From Pythium myriotylum (taxonomy: Eukaryota; Oomycota; Peronosporomycetes; Pythiales; Pythiaceae): a stretch of DNA of 64,000 bases. The stretch lies in the NCBI GenBank assembly GCA_023091665.1, contig JALJCQ010000013.1, positions 2,232,001 through 2,296,000 of the forward strand. The letters are read 5' to 3'. The notes under the pieces were generated by a model. That model was given only the letters and a program-made list of their open reading frames with translations, did not search any database and was not told the DNA's origin. Both the position numbers and the translations under genes were made by a program. This document shows positions 9,655 to 18,993 of this stretch, one piece after another (the stretch's first letter is position 1; each line of letters starts with the position of its first letter).

Positions 9655-10061
9655 ATGTTGGCGACGGCGGTGCGACGCGCGACGGCCAAGCGCTCGGTGG
9701 CGCTGCTCCAGAGCCAGCGCCGCAACGGCGGATCGCTGCACAAGAACAAGCACGTCGAGGTGCGGGACGCGGCGCTCGCGGCGACGGAGGGCCGCCTCGG
9801 GGACTGACACGGCGCTTGGACAGAACTACAACAACTGGCGCGGCGACTCGGAGAAGCGCTTCAAGTTCGACGGAGAGTTCTTCAAGCAAGTTGCCGTCTG
9901 GGGCGTCGTGCCCTTCAGCCTCTACTACGCGCTGGCCTCGAGCGAGCGAGTACGTTTAGCTGGAAGTCTGGCTTGGGAGATTGAGATTCTTACGGTGTGA
10001 TCGTTCTCCGCAGCGAAAGCGCGACGAGCGCCACGGGCTACCAGAGAACTTCCGCGGCTAA
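9655..10061 (+). CDS. Small single-span mitochondrial membrane protein (complex I accessory-subunit-like)
   Basis: Three exons, 9655-9759, 9824-9949 and 10014-10061, with introns of 64 nt each (donors GTGCGG and GTACGT, both phase 0), give 92 residues. The N-terminus is rich in Arg/Ala/Ser (MLATAVRRATAKRS) like a mitochondrial presequence. A short conserved-looking stretch HKNKHVENYNNWRGD precedes one hydrophobic helix (VAVWGVVPFSLYYALAS). The C-terminus is charged (RRKRDERHG). Size and topology are those of single-pass accessory subunits of respiratory complex I such as NDUFB4-type proteins, but the match is by pattern only. It could be another inner-membrane assembly factor. The exon chain is supported by phase agreement at both junctions. 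Confidence 0.68.
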
Positions 10062-10356
10062 TCGCTCAACAGTTGTCGAGAGAAGAGTTTTCTTAACCGA
10101 AAACGGCGGGTGGTCGAGATGACCGGATTCTTCGCAGGTGTTGGCTGCCTGGAGCCTCCGTGTTGGCCCCAGGCACTCAATCAGCAAGAGACGGAGACCT
10201 AGGTGGTGTAAATCCAACGAATGCAACGCTATCTATCCTTCGAGTTTCATGCTTCCCTTGCGTTGATGTAGTCCTGTTCTCTCTTCTTCAGTTTCAGGTG
10301 GGGTGACCACCCCATTCCTTCATTGGTTGAAAACTCCCCATTCCAAGTCGCCATCG

Positions 10357-11451
10357 ATGGTTGATCGCGACGAGCGCATCGCCGCGCTGTACACGCGCGT
10401 GATCGACCGCGTCTGCGAGCGCTTCGAGCTGCATCTGAGTGCGGCGGATGAGGAGACCAAGGAGGAGCAGGACGCGTGCGAGCGGAGGCGTGACAGAGTG
10501 GCACGCATCAAAGAGGTGCCCTCGCGAGCGCGGATGTTTGCGGTGGTCCGGAGACTGATAGGCACGCTTGATCTTGCGCAGCAATGGCAAGAGCGACTGA
10601 CAAGATACACGGGGCGATCTTACGTGTCGCCTGCGCGGCCACATCAAGAGGGTGACGCAGAGAGGATGCAGCCATCTCAAGACAACGTAGTTTTATCTGA
10701 AGAACCGGAGCGGGACGTCGATGCATCGCCTCCACAAGCACTACTCCAGTTGGTGGGTGGGTTGGTTGGTCTGGCGTGATACAATCGAAAGTTGACATGC
10801 GCTTTCGATCTCCAGCGTCCGCCTTCCAGTATTTTCACAACGATGGTGAGCGTCTGATGTCCTTCGGGCCGTGTGAACTGGCAGCTGATCTTGGCTGGTT
10901 AGCTTACAGGTAAACGCAAGATCGATCAACTCGACGGCACGGCCAGTGAAAATGACCAAGTCGGTGAGTTGGGGCAGGATGCCATCGTGGATACCGATGG
11001 CTCTTGCTCCATGCAGCCGAAATCCACTATCCCGTCGCCTGTTGGGACACCCGCCGTTGAATTGGCCATGACGGCAACGACAGCTCTAAATGGATTCGAC
11101 TTCCCACTACAGTGCTCGGCCTGCGACGTGAACTTCGCATTCAAGAAAGACTTCTTACGTGGGAAATGGAAAGGAGCGGTTCTTACATTGCTTCGTCGTG
11201 CACGACCAGGGGACGAGCTCGCTCTCAAGCATTTGTTGTGGGTCACCCGAGATATTGGGGCAGAGACTTCCCTTGGGAAAGGAGGCACTCTCGTTGAAGT
11301 TGTGGAAGCTCCAACGCAAGTTGACGGGTGGCTCCACGTCCGTGTAGCTGGAACCGGGCAAACGCACCGAGTACATGTGGATGACATACGTCGGTTCACT
11401 GAGGTTGTCGTCGGGTCATGTGTTGCACATTTGCGCTTCAATCGGATCTGA
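10357..11451 (+). CDS. Unassigned protein with N-terminal coiled coil and C-terminal beta-rich domain
   Basis: Exons 10357-10756, 10816-10845 (only 30 nt) and 10910-11451 give 323 residues, with all phases consistent. Residues 1-80 are an amphipathic charged helix region (ERIAALYTRVIDRVCERFEL), followed by an Arg-rich helix and a polar linker. Residues about 205-310 contain a CxxC pair (LQCSACDVNF) and a strand-rich segment with GKGGTLVEVVEA and VDGWLHVRVAG, reminiscent of small Tudor/SH3-like barrels. I do not recognise the family. It lies between the small mitochondrial gene and the PH-kinase-RyR gene on the same strand, 190 bp before the latter. A nuclear reader role would fit a Tudor-like fold but is speculative. 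Confidence 0.62.
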
Positions 11452-11642
11452 GGGCTGGCGGGAAAGTGAGGCATTTTGTTTTCCTATTAATAGAGACACA
11501 GTTGCTGACCAGTGTGTTGGTTGCGCGAGGACGGAAGACGACTTGCTCTGAAGCGTCTGAGTGTTGGAGGCCAACCAGCTCCGCAACGCGTCGCATTCGC
11601 CCACGAATTTTATCACACCAGCCAATTGGACAAAGTCCACTG

Positions 11643-13919
11643 ATGGGCCTTTGTTTTATCGTGATGGCGCCATGCGTCAATCTGACAGTACCTCGCCCAT
11701 CGCTTCGTCGGTCCTCTGCTTCGATGTCTATTGCACACCAAGGAAATCTCAAGTACCAGAGCAAGAGTGGCAAATGGAAAGAACGTTGGTTTGTGCTTGA
11801 TGGATCTACATATCGATTGGTGAAGTGCACATCGCGTGACGGCAAACGCTCGAACTCGCACGGCAGCGTTTTGGGAGGCAAAGACGGCATCCGCATTGCC
11901 ACCATCTCCCCTTTATCGAGTCTCAAGCAGCAGAATATGCCTGGCAAAGAGGGCCTTGAAATTATCACCCCTACAGGCCAGAAAATTCAACTTCTCACAT
12001 GCTCGTCAGACGACGAGCTCCAGTGGATTACGGCTGTGCAAAAATTATCTCACGGTTTTACCCGAGGCGTTTGCGATCGACTCGCTGAACGCGAGTTACT
12101 TGCAGGAAAGTACTCTTTAGTGCGAGAGCTCGGGCGCGGGGCGTCAGGCATTGTGCATCTTTACACGTATCAAGGGAAACCGTTTGCAATCAAGAAGTAT
12201 ATGCAACAGAAGGCGCGGGGGATACCGAACAGACTTGCCGTCCCAGAAACTAGCGTCCAAATGGTCCCTGCACAACCGCCCCAACATAAAGATCACTCTG
12301 AGATTCCCGAAGAAATCCGTCGAGAGATTGCATTGCTGAGAAAAGCCAGTCATCTCCCGTACGTGGTACAGCTTCACGACGTTATTGTTGACACTGAACA
12401 GCGACAGTTCTACCTAGTAATGGAGTACATGGGCGGAGGTGCGATTGCCGAATGGGATCCTGAGCGCAAATGTTACACATGTGCCCGAACCCACCGAAGC
12501 CTCCAATTGCTTGGTGAGAATACCGTGAGGTTGTACGCAACGAATCTACTTCTCGGCCTTCGAGCTCTTCATCAAAACGGATTGTGCCATCGAGATATCA
12601 AACCAGAGAACCTCATGGCGAATGATGAACGGACAATGTGCAAAATTGGTGACCTGGGGGTTGCCCACTACTTCCACAAGGAAGCAAGCGGCGAACTCCG
12701 CGAAGACTTGGATCCGGAGCATATTGAGCTGTGGGATGTTGCGGAAAATACCAATGAAGTGTGCGATGCAAGAGAGAGCAGAAAGGAACAACCCGTTCCA
12801 CCCAAAGCGATGCTGAAATCAACCAAAGGAACGTACCAATTCCTGCCCCCCGAAGCCCTCAGTGGAGACGAGTTCGATGGATTTAAGGCTGATATGTGGT
12901 CTGTCGGAGTGACGCTTTACGTCCTACTTTTCGGATACCTTCCGTTTTATTCCGCAGACCTTGTCAAGCTGTTTGAGAAGATTGAGTGTGACCCAGTCGT
13001 ATTTCCTACCAGCTGCAACGATGACGAAGCGAAAGATCTAATACTCAAAATCCTTGAGAAGGACCCCGAGAAGCGTGCTTCCATCGAACAGATTTTGGAG
13101 CACCCGTGGATGGGTCGCGATGTCGACTCCAGGGCGCTCACCCACAAAATGCGTGAGCTTCAACGGTCCCCAGCATTGTGTGTAGACCCCAGTGAACTAG
13201 GCGGTGCAGTGTCAATGTTGCAGACACGTTTTGACGTCTTGTCAGAAAGGAGTCACACAGGTTGCCTTGACTCGTCGGGAGTCGCCGGAGAGGAGTCAAG
13301 GCAAATCCAGTCTTCAACTTCCAACCGACTCTACACGCCACGTCCTATTGAAACAAACGTTATTCAACTTCCTTCTTGGATGCAAGAAGATGTGAGCACG
13401 ATCGCAGTACAGCTACACTATGACTGGTGCCGCTCCAAGCATCTCGGAGGATGGGTTCATGGTATCACGAGGGATGACGAAGCTCGCATTCACCCCTTCT
13501 TAGTTCCAATGCACAAGCTTCCACCTGATGCTCGAAAGAAGAACTTCCAATGCGTTGAAGAGATTTTAAAATGTGTTTTCGCTTTGGGGTGTCACGTGAA
13601 GAAGACAAGACGTAACCTTCGCGGAGGTTTGCTTGAAACTGACCGTGTGGTTCTTGCGTGGGAGTTGTTGATGCTCATCGATTTGCTCGCTGAGAACTCT
13701 CACGAAGTATGGGCAGAAGGCTACGTCCGATCAGGGTGGAGCTATGGTGATATCTACGACGCTAAAGCGAAGCTTCATCCAACACTCAAGCCGTACATGA
13801 AGCTTGATGAATCCGACAAGGCCCTTTGCCGAGAAGGTGTGAACACTGTGCTCAAGAGCTGCATCTGCTTAGGGTACACATTCTCGTGTATGCGTGAGGT
13901 TCCACCGACAAGCTGTTAG
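11643..13919 (+). CDS. PH domain-protein kinase with two C-terminal RyR domains
   Basis: A single exon of 758 residues. An N-terminal PH domain (about 30-140) begins QGNLKYQSKSGKWKERWFVL and ends ELQWITAVQKL. The Ser/Thr kinase domain spans about 155-490, with glycine loop LGRGASGIVH, catalytic Lys in FAIKKY near 183, HRDIKPENLM near 314, a metal-binding motif DLG in place of DFG near 336, and activation/APE region TYQFLPPEAL; the catalytic residues are present and the overall type is CAMK/CaMKK-like. Two RyR domains follow at about 585-650 and 680-755, with HYDWCRSKHLGGW...RIHPFLVPM and HEVWAEGYVRSGWSYG...LHPTLKPYM. RyR repeats are best known in ryanodine receptors and in scattered microbial proteins. 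The PH domain suggests membrane recruitment. Met 11643 is the first ATG; the ATG at 11724 is an alternative just before the PH domain. Confidence 0.9.
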   Translation: MGLCFIVMAPCVNLTVPRPSLRRSSASMSIAHQGNLKYQSKSGKWKERWFVLDGSTYRLVKCTSRDGKRSNSHGSVLGGKDGIRIATISPLSSLKQQNMPGKEGLEIITPTGQKIQLLTCSSDDELQWITAVQKLSHGFTRGVCDRLAERELLAGKYSLVRELGRGASGIVHLYTYQGKPFAIKKYMQQKARGIPNRLAVPETSVQMVPAQPPQHKDHSEIPEEIRREIALLRKASHLPYVVQLHDVIVDTEQRQFYLVMEYMGGGAIAEWDPERKCYTCARTHRSLQLLGENTVRLYATNLLLGLRALHQNGLCHRDIKPENLMANDERTMCKIGDLGVAHYFHKEASGELREDLDPEHIELWDVAENTNEVCDARESRKEQPVPPKAMLKSTKGTYQFLPPEALSGDEFDGFKADMWSVGVTLYVLLFGYLPFYSADLVKLFEKIECDPVVFPTSCNDDEAKDLILKILEKDPEKRASIEQILEHPWMGRDVDSRALTHKMRELQRSPALCVDPSELGGAVSMLQTRFDVLSERSHTGCLDSSGVAGEESRQIQSSTSNRLYTPRPIETNVIQLPSWMQEDVSTIAVQLHYDWCRSKHLGGWVHGITRDDEARIHPFLVPMHKLPPDARKKNFQCVEEILKCVFALGCHVKKTRRNLRGGLLETDRVVLAWELLMLIDLLAENSHEVWAEGYVRSGWSYGDIYDAKAKLHPTLKPYMKLDESDKALCREGVNTVLKSCICLGYTFSCMREVPPTSC

Positions 13920-14089
13920 AGCTTCCTTCAACGTAGTATTTGGATAGCTGAAAATTCGATGCGTCAAGAGATCGGTAAAGAGAAATGAACTCGAAGTAGC
14001 ACAATCTACTCGTGTTTACCAGGATTAGTAGACGTAAACATCTACAACTAGCGTGGAATTGAGCTGAAAGCTGCGAGTGCATGAGTAGC

Positions 14090-15115
14090 TTATTTGTCGA
14101 GGCCACTGGCCCGAATCTGCTTCGCGAACTGCGAAAGCAACACAGACAGACGCTTACCAGCGAGAGCGATGCGGTACTGAGCGAACTGGGCGGCCCAATC
14201 AACATACCACTTCGGTGGGCAAGGAACAGCACCGTTCGTGAATGTAAGATCCAGTCCCTTGTAAACGACGGCATCAGCAATCTGGTACGAGTCGAGCGCA
14301 ACCTTGCGGAAGGCCTTGTCGGTCGTAAGCACCGCAGTTTGGAAGTCCTTGTAGCTCAGGCTCTTGTAGCCGTCGAAGCTCACTGAGTCCGTGATGAGCG
14401 GGAGGAGGCTGATAAGGTAGGTGGCGTTGGGAGCGAGAGCAGCATCTGGGGTGAGGCTGGTATCGTTCGACCAGTTGTTCTGCGAGTAAATACCACCGGC
14501 GGCATCCCAAAGGGCGTGAAGGTTGCTGAACCCACACGGCGTCTGGAACTTGAACGAGTTACCGCCGCCATCACCAGCAGCACCGACGTCCTTGTTGATG
14601 CCGGCGACAGCGTGGAGCGGCTGGTGAAGATCGCCAAAAAAGTGGATGAAGTTGCGGAGCACGAGGTTGGCCGCCCACACTGACTTCGTCGTCGCCATCG
14701 TCTTCACGTATGCCTCAAGCTGGTCAATAACCGTACCACCAAGCGAATAGCTGAAGAGCGAGAGGTCACTCGAGGACAGACCACCGAACTTGGCACCATT
14801 AATGAGGAGCGGGAGGTCGACGTAGTGCCAGTCGCCCATCGAAGTGAACGATGGCGAGGCGACGGACTTGCAGAAGTCCGAGACGCTCGTGCACTTAATG
14901 AGATCGGGCCAGATGGCGGCCGTGGAGATCTTGTCCGTGTTGATAAACTGGTCCTCCCACTTGTGAAGCACCGCGCGAATCGAGGCAACATCCTCGGGAG
15001 CCATGAGCTGCGTGGCAACTTCACCCACGAGCATGTGGCCATTGTCCCACCAGGCCTGTGTGGCTGGGATCTGCGCGGCTACCGCGATGGCGGCGACGGT
15101 GGCGAAGGTCTTCAT
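14090..15115 (-). CDS. Secreted S1/P1-type zinc nuclease (copy 1)
   Basis: Single exon, 341 residues. A signal peptide (about 21 residues, MKTFATVAAIAVAAQIPATQA) ends exactly before WWDNGH, so the mature chain would begin with the Trp whose alpha-amino group ligates zinc in P1 nuclease. The other trinuclear zinc ligands can be read off: His of WWDNGH, Asp in IWPDL, His in WHYVD, the cluster HFFGDLHQPLH (His, Asp, His) and NLHALWD (His, Asp). Two Asn glycosylation motifs follow. The enzyme family hydrolyses single-stranded DNA/RNA and 3'-nucleotides outside the cell or in the secretory path. This is the first of three same-strand tandem copies; the C-terminal RIALAGKRL motif is shared by all three. 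Confidence 0.95.
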   Translation of the reverse strand: MKTFATVAAIAVAAQIPATQAWWDNGHMLVGEVATQLMAPEDVASIRAVLHKWEDQFINTDKISTAAIWPDLIKCTSVSDFCKSVASPSFTSMGDWHYVDLPLLINGAKFGGLSSSDLSLFSYSLGGTVIDQLEAYVKTMATTKSVWAANLVLRNFIHFFGDLHQPLHAVAGINKDVGAAGDGGGNSFKFQTPCGFSNLHALWDAAGGIYSQNNWSNDTSLTPDAALAPNATYLISLLPLITDSVSFDGYKSLSYKDFQTAVLTTDKAFRKVALDSYQIADAVVYKGLDLTFTNGAVPCPPKWYVDWAAQFAQYRIALAGKRLSVLLSQFAKQIRASGLDK

Positions 15116-16285
15116 GCTGCGAGTATCACGTAGGCGGACGCGATGGGAGGCGAGAACCGAAGTGAAAGGACCACGACGAGTGGCGCGGGGCGACTGCGTC
15201 TATCAGATCAGCCATGCCGCCCAGCGACAGGCCCCCTTGTCTTGAAGAGGTCCGTGGTGTTCAGATCACGCGTGGTGTAGGGGTCAGATGCCCTGTCGCG
15301 TGTACAGCTCCAGAAACGAATCTGATGGCGCACTGCGCAAAGCCAGGCTACTTAAGGTTCTGTTAAATTATACACTGACATAATATGATTCATTGTATTG
15401 TACTTTAGGCTATGTAGGAACTGCTTAAAAAAATATCTGAGCAGAAGCACACATGAGGAGCGCGGCTCAAGTTGTCATGTTGTTGACACTCATGCTTGAC
15501 AGCTGTCACGCCAGTGAATAGACCAGTATCTTTGAGCTGTTTAAAACGCTTTGAAACCTCATTGCCACTCTGCTCCATGTTGCCAACAGGAAATCGACGA
15601 GATGTTTTAAACCGCCATGTGTCGCAAAAGTGTCAGGGCTGGCACCACTCCTCGTGTCCTTTCCAGCGAATCTGCCCCGAACGAATCTCCGCCTTTCTGA
15701 CGGCTTTGGACTCGAGGTTGCGCCTCGCCTTGCATTCACAGCGTGGGAAGATGCTCGCCCGAAGGTGCTGCATGCGTGGAGCCCGCTGGTAATGCGCCCA
15801 TCCCTTTCCCTCGCTTCTGTGGTACGGAACCGCAGCACGGCCTTGCCCGGTGGTGCACGCTCACGCTCTGACTCAGCGTGCCCCGACCATTAGGTTTGTT
15901 CGAAGGAGATCTGGATCCGAGTGCACGTTGTGCAGTCTGCCGCAAGGAAGACCAGCTCGAAGCCACCTTTCCATTCATGGACGGATTCTTGGGATTGGTC
16001 AGCACCTCACAAACCATCCACAAGCAGGTTCACGAAAGAGTTGCTCACCGAGTGATTCGTCTTCGAGTTGTGCCGTGCTGCTGAATGCGAACCGGAAACA
16101 GAGGATGCGGAGATGGGAATCTTGAGAATGTTACATGAGAGATGACGGTGAGAGGACGTGACAAGCTGTGATTCGAGAACGATTTTGCAGGTGTATGCGA
16201 AGGAGCGGTGCACCTAGATTTCACGACTTGAAGATCACGTCTGGCGTGAATCGCTTTATTCAAAACTTTGGCGCCCTACAACAGC
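15116..16285. other. Intergenic DNA between nuclease copies 1 and 2, with a possible degenerate gene fragment
   Basis: This 1.17-kb stretch holds the promoter of nuclease copy 1 at its left end and an AT-rich section at about 15350-15450. At 15590-15690 a plus-strand frame reads RRDVLNRHVSQKC, resembling half of a C2H2-type finger. At 15880-16080 another frame reads SARCAVCRKEDQLEATFP with a CxxC pair. The two frames are out of register and interrupted, so if they derive from a gene it is decayed. No intact gene is supported. Confidence 0.4.
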
Positions 16286-17305
16286 TTACGCCGCGATGAT
16301 TCCCTGTTTGCGAAGGTGCTTCGCGACCTGTGTAAGCACCACCGCCAAACGCTTGCCAGCGAGGGCGATGCGGAACTTGCTGATCTGGGTCGCCCAGGAC
16401 ACGTACCAAGAGGGTGGGCACTTCACGTTCCTCGTGCCAGGAATTGGCGTCAAGTCGAGCGCGGGATACACGAAAGTGAGGGCGGTGTTGTACGATTCGA
16501 GAATAAACTTTTTGAAGTAGGATCCCTTGGTCCATGCGTCATAAAATTCCTTGTACGTGCCGAGACTCGCCAGTGGCTTGAGGTCGACACTATCGTTGAT
16601 GATTGGAAGAGTGCTGATCAATTCGGTCGCGTTCTTCTTGAGATCGTCACTGAAAGGATACGGATTTCCCCAGTTCTTCGTCAACTCACCGCCGGCAGCG
16701 TCGTAAAGCGCGTGGAGATTGGTACCAGCGCACGGTAGTGCAAAAGTGAAGTTGTTCCCTCCCGAATCGCCACGTGGGTTTTCAGCATTGACACCGCCAA
16801 CCGTGTGCATTGGGTTGTGAACATCCCCCAAAATGTGGATAAACTGGCGTAGGGCCAGGTTAATTGACCAGAGAGACTTGCTCGTATTGATCGTTCGAAG
16901 AAGCTGGTCCACCACGTCACCAGCATCACCACCAAAAGCTTGGGCGAAGAGCGTCAAGTCTGGCTCGGCACCACCCCACCGGGCTCCATTCGTGTTGAGT
17001 GGCAAGTTGACGTAGTGCCACTTGTCCATGGCTGCGAACGACGGGAGTGGGTCGAAGTTGCAAAAGTCTGACTTAACGTTGCACTTGACGAGATCGGGCC
17101 AGATCGCAGCCGTGGAGATCTCGTTGGTGTTCGGGAAGTCTGCCGCCCAGTACGCGAGAGCCTTCTCGATAGTCTTCACATCCGCAGGTGCCATGAGCTG
17201 CGATGCAACCTCACCCACAAGCATGTGGCCATTGTCCCACCAGGCGAGGACCGGAGAGGCGGAGAAGATGGCTGTAGTGGTGGTGGCGACGGCGAGAAGC
17301 TTCAT
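16286..17305 (-). CDS. Secreted S1/P1-type zinc nuclease (copy 2)
   Basis: Single exon, 339 residues from the ATG at 17305. An upstream in-frame extension exists but would bury the signal peptide, so the downstream Met (MKLLAVATTTTAIFSASP) is preferred. The predicted mature end is again WWDNGHMLVGEVASQ. Zinc ligands are intact: WPDL, WHYVN, HILGDVHNPMH and NLHALYD. The shared C-terminal segment FRIALAGKRLAVVL is present. It differs from copy 1 by a GNNFTFALP-type central loop and several substitutions. Copies share gene orientation, single-exon structure and spacing of about 0.7-1.2 kb, which argues for tandem duplication. The expected activity is extracellular nuclease or 3'-nucleotidase in nutrient scavenging. 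Confidence 0.94.
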   Translation of the reverse strand: MKLLAVATTTTAIFSASPVLAWWDNGHMLVGEVASQLMAPADVKTIEKALAYWAADFPNTNEISTAAIWPDLVKCNVKSDFCNFDPLPSFAAMDKWHYVNLPLNTNGARWGGAEPDLTLFAQAFGGDAGDVVDQLLRTINTSKSLWSINLALRQFIHILGDVHNPMHTVGGVNAENPRGDSGGNNFTFALPCAGTNLHALYDAAGGELTKNWGNPYPFSDDLKKNATELISTLPIINDSVDLKPLASLGTYKEFYDAWTKGSYFKKFILESYNTALTFVYPALDLTPIPGTRNVKCPPSWYVSWATQISKFRIALAGKRLAVVLTQVAKHLRKQGIIAA

Positions 17306-17512
17306 CTCTAGCTTGAGTACGCTCGGAACTAGGAGGCTCTGGCGAACCCGAGGGAAGATTGAAAGTGAGGGAAGTTCGCGGGGTCTTCCTGGGCAAGCGG
17401 AACCAGGAGCGTCGAAGGTCTGACCCTTCCTCTGACCTCCAGTCAGACTGGAATCTTGTTGCATCTCCGATTACTCGAAGCCGTCCCCACCCACAACACA
17501 AGTGTGCATTCA

Positions 17513-17588
17513 GTACATTTTATGGTTTATTCCAATATCTTTCCCCTTTGAAAGAAGGGAACATATTGGAATAAACTATAAACTGTAC
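17513..17588. repeat. 76-bp near-perfect inverted repeat (hairpin)
   Basis: The left arm starts at 17513 (GTACATTTTATGGTTTATTC) and the right arm ends at 17588 (reverse complement starts GTACAGTTTATAGTTTATTC). The arms, about 34-38 nt each, differ at a few positions and meet at a short purine-rich loop. It lies in the AT-rich spacer upstream of nuclease copy 2. It may be a small foldback/MITE-type insertion or a palindromic 3'-end/regulatory hairpin. No clear target-site duplication is visible, and no other copy was noticed in this window. Confidence 0.75.
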
Positions 17589-17982
17589 TAACGTAAAGAA
17601 TTTATCACATGTAAACACTGAAACAGAAGTATTTCGCGAGGATGCTCCTCTGCACTGGTCAATTAGATTGATCTCGACTGGACGACATGTCACCATCTGG
17701 CAAAATTTGTTGATGGCGGGGCGAGCATTCAGAACTCATGAATTTATATATTCATTTATTATTCTATCACATTGAATTGATTAGATTGTTAGTTCAATCA
17801 TTTTTCAATGATACATTATACTTGTCTAAAGTGATACAATACATGAAGTGTAAGTGCACCCCTACCCCTCCTTTAATCGAGGCCTTGCGCAAATGAATCT
17901 TCGTGAGAAACCCACCCAGCGTCAGCACAAAGCTCTCCACATGTGGTTCTGTATTCAGTTGTGACCGCTACCCTACAAATCT
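17589..17982. other. AT-rich spacer between the hairpin and nuclease copy 3
   Basis: This segment is strongly AT-rich at 17740-17870, with short partial inverted repeats (TTGAATTGAT / ATCATTTTTCAA). There is no open frame of interest. It contains the 3' flank of nuclease copy 3 and upstream flank of copy 2. Confidence 0.5.
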
Positions 17983-18993
17983 CTAGCACACAAGCTTCGT
18001 GGCACGAAGCTGTTCTGCAACCTTCGTCAACAGCACAGCGAGGCGTTTGCCGGCGAGTGCAATGCGCTCCTTCGAAAGGGCAACCGTCTGGGCGATGTAG
18101 GCAGGCGTCGGGCAGTCCACAGCCGCGCCATCGAATGTCTTGTTGATACCAGGGTACACAACCGAGGTCGCAATCTGGTACGACTCAAAGATGATCTGCT
18201 TAAAGTAGGAGCCACCCGTGAAGGCCGTGACGAAGTTGGGGTACGCGAGCGACTGGATCGAACTCAGATTGATCGTGTCCTTGATCGAGGGAATGGTCGC
18301 GATGAGTTCCGTGGCATTCTTCTGGATCAATGGACGGGTCTTGTCCATGTTGAGGGACCAGTAGGTCGTGAGCTCACCACCCGCAGCGTCGTAGAGAGCA
18401 TGCAGGTTGGCGCTGACACACGGCGTCTTGAAGACGTAAAGGTTTCCACCAGAGTCACCACCTGGGTACTTCTCGCTCACAGCCGCGACAGCATGGAGTG
18501 GCTGGTGCACGTCTGCAACAATGTGAATGAGCTGGCGGATCGCCAGGTTCGCCGACCACAAGGACTGAGTCGTGGTGAACGTCTTCATGAACGTGTCCAC
18601 GACGTCAGCAGCGTCGCCACCGAACGACTGCTTAAACAGCGTGAGGTCAGGGGGAGCTGAACCCCACTGGGTCCCGTTCGCATTGAGCGGGAGATTCATG
18701 TAGTGCCACTTGTCCATTGCCGTGAACGACGGCAAGAGCGGCGTGGAGCACGACGTCGAATTCTTCGAGCACTTGACGAGGTCGGGCCAGACAGCGGCGG
18801 TCGAAATAGTCTTGGTGTTTGGGAACGATCGATCCCAGTCAACCAGAACGTTCTGGATGGTCGCGCGGTCAGCAGCAGACATAAGCTGGGATGCGATCTC
18901 TCCGACGAGCATGTGGCCGTTGTCCCACCAAGCGTGGGCGGGCGACGCCACAAGAGCGGTGATGGAAGCGACGAGAGCGGCAAGCGTTCGCAT
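17983..18993 (-). CDS. Secreted S1/P1-type zinc nuclease (copy 3)
   Basis: Single exon, 336 residues from the ATG at 18993 (MRTLAALVASITALVASPAH), with a signal peptide and mature start at WWDNGHMLVGEIASQ. All zinc ligands of the family are visible: VWPDL, WHYMN, HIVADVHQPLH and NLHALYD. This is the most divergent of the three in the substrate-side loops (STSCSTPLLP, SANLHALYD region) but ends in the same ERIALAGKRLAVLL helix. The copy-specific loop changes suggest that substrate preference or stability differs. An upstream in-frame extension to 19173 is open but lacks signal-peptide character and is taken as 5' UTR. Confidence 0.94.
   Translation of the reverse strand: MRTLAALVASITALVASPAHAWWDNGHMLVGEIASQLMSAADRATIQNVLVDWDRSFPNTKTISTAAVWPDLVKCSKNSTSCSTPLLPSFTAMDKWHYMNLPLNANGTQWGSAPPDLTLFKQSFGGDAADVVDTFMKTFTTTQSLWSANLAIRQLIHIVADVHQPLHAVAAVSEKYPGGDSGGNLYVFKTPCVSANLHALYDAAGGELTTYWSLNMDKTRPLIQKNATELIATIPSIKDTINLSSIQSLAYPNFVTAFTGGSYFKQIIFESYQIATSVVYPGINKTFDGAAVDCPTPAYIAQTVALSKERIALAGKRLAVLLTKVAEQLRATKLVC

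Noticed and set aside
17306..17464. N-terminal extension of nuclease copy 2 (and similarly 18994-19173 for copy 3)
   Set aside because: It is open in frame but would bury the signal peptide that must be N-terminal for a secreted zinc nuclease; it is taken as 5' UTR.
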